From: Mycolicibacterium doricum
GTDB taxonomy: Bacteria; Actinomycetota; Actinomycetes; Mycobacteriales; Mycobacteriaceae
Reading direction: 5' to 3'
DNA: 64,000 bases
Assembly (NCBI RefSeq): GCF_010728155.1
Contig: NZ_AP022605.1
Coordinates: forward strand, 2,666,001-2,730,000
Position 1 is the first letter of the stretch; the number at the start of each line of letters is the position of its first letter. This document shows positions 63,914 to 64,000 of this stretch, one piece after another. The translations under genes were made by a program, and so were the position numbers. Under the pieces are notes generated by a model. That model saw nothing but the letters and a program-made list of their open reading frames with translations, did not search any database and had not been told where the DNA came from.

Positions 63914-64000
63914 TCAACCGGCATGTCGCCACGACAACTGCGCGTGTAGCGCCTCGTCGAGGTGGCGCGTGACGAGTCGGTTGGCCAGCTCCCGGTAGTC
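63914..64000 (-). CDS. Possible C-terminus of an unidentified minus-strand gene (partial)
   Basis: Reading the minus strand from the window edge, 28 codons (DYRELANRLVTRHLDEALHA and eight more) run to a TGA at 63916-63914 with strong GC preference at third positions and a helical, charged composition. This would be the end of a gene lying outside the window. It could equally be a chance frame; no family is recognised. Confidence 0.3.
   Translation of the reverse strand, partial: DYRELANRLVTRHLDEALHAQLSWRHAG

Larger units (their letters stand above)
63279..64000. other. Upstream region of fas with duplicated dyad elements
   Basis: About 720 bp without a convincing complete gene. The first 200 bp before fas are GC-rich. 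From 63510 to 63680 it is AT-rich and holds the 12-bp element TACGCTCGAGTA twice and a GTTACT/AGTAAC inverted pair, then GTTACC and GTTATC words, a probable promoter and operator zone for fas. Further out (63760-63910) only short frames are seen, with the tail of a possible minus-strand gene at the window edge. Confidence 0.6.

Noticed and set aside
63544..63972. A plus-strand frame of 142 codons upstream of fas
   Set aside because: Its composition does not look like a protein, it crosses the AT-rich regulatory zone, and it has no ribosome site or motif.

Overview
The window is a stretch of a mycobacterial chromosome, most likely a fast-growing environmental species (Mycolicibacterium type). 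The base composition is GC-rich, GTG starts are frequent, and gene content and order follow the Mycobacterium tuberculosis Rv2467-Rv2524c block (pepN, glbO, aglA, gdh, plsB2-plsC, the bkd/acc cluster, cmrA, orn, ldtB, bcp, acpS, fas), with local losses and insertions. Orthologue names rest on recognition of protein sequence and synteny; no database search was run.

Layout. (1) 1-7.9 kb: a small secreted DUF732 protein, aminopeptidase N, a DUF5130 protein with a one-helix protein resembling cytochrome oxidase subunit CtaJ, an HNH nuclease carrying a pentapeptide repeat, truncated haemoglobin GlbO, and alpha-glucosidase AglA. (2) 6.8-15 kb, minus strand: a conserved hypothetical protein, a thioesterase and the giant NAD-glutamate dehydrogenase in one overlapping unit, then ABC-F factor EttA and the single-strand-binding paralogue SsbB. 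(3) 15.2-22.7 kb, minus strand: a CopD-CtaG fusion and a glycerolipid unit (PlsB2, PlsC, WS/DGAT) joined by 4-bp overlaps. (4) 22.9-25.8 kb: tRNA-Arg, then a universal stress protein divergent from a split-barrel flavin-type protein with a DosR-like box between them, a flavin reductase and a RibD-type reductase. (5) 25.8-28.6 kb: an SOS-box-controlled 13E12/DUF222 HNH gene broken by a decayed IS3-family element with a clean 3-bp target duplication. (6) 28.6-39.6 kb: echA14 and the branched-chain/leucine degradation unit bkdC-bkdB-bkdA-citE-maoC-fadE19-accA1-accD1, divergent from the TetR regulator bkaR, with palindromic operators between accD1 and bkaR. (7) 39.6-45 kb: an htdY-acrA1 pair, two micro membrane proteins and an S9 peptidase. 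(8) 45-51.4 kb: an MmpS-like protein, an MFS permease, mycolate reductase CmrA, oligoribonuclease, tRNA-His, L,D-transpeptidase LdtB, tRNA-Lys, a DUF3618 protein and Bcp. (9) 51.4-63.3 kb, minus strand: an M20 peptidase, an FNT channel, AcpS and type I fatty acid synthase, then about 0.7 kb upstream of fas holding regulatory-looking repeats.

How the genes work together. Much of the window is lipid and envelope metabolism: AcpS activates the ACP domain of FAS-I, PlsB2/PlsC/WS-DGAT use acyl-CoAs for glycerolipid and storage lipid, CmrA completes mycolate, and LdtB cross-links peptidoglycan. The bkd/acc unit feeds carbon from leucine, isoleucine and valine into acyl-CoA pools. Both regulated accessory loci, the DosR-like pair and the SOS/13E12 gene, sit in the 23-28.6 kb interval.

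No CRISPR array, prophage or clearly new multi-gene system was found. The most distinctive features are four in-frame tandem repeats inside unrelated genes, the precisely datable IS3 hit in an SOS-regulated nuclease, the loss of scoAB-fadD35 from the leucine cluster, and duplicated palindromic elements upstream of fas.
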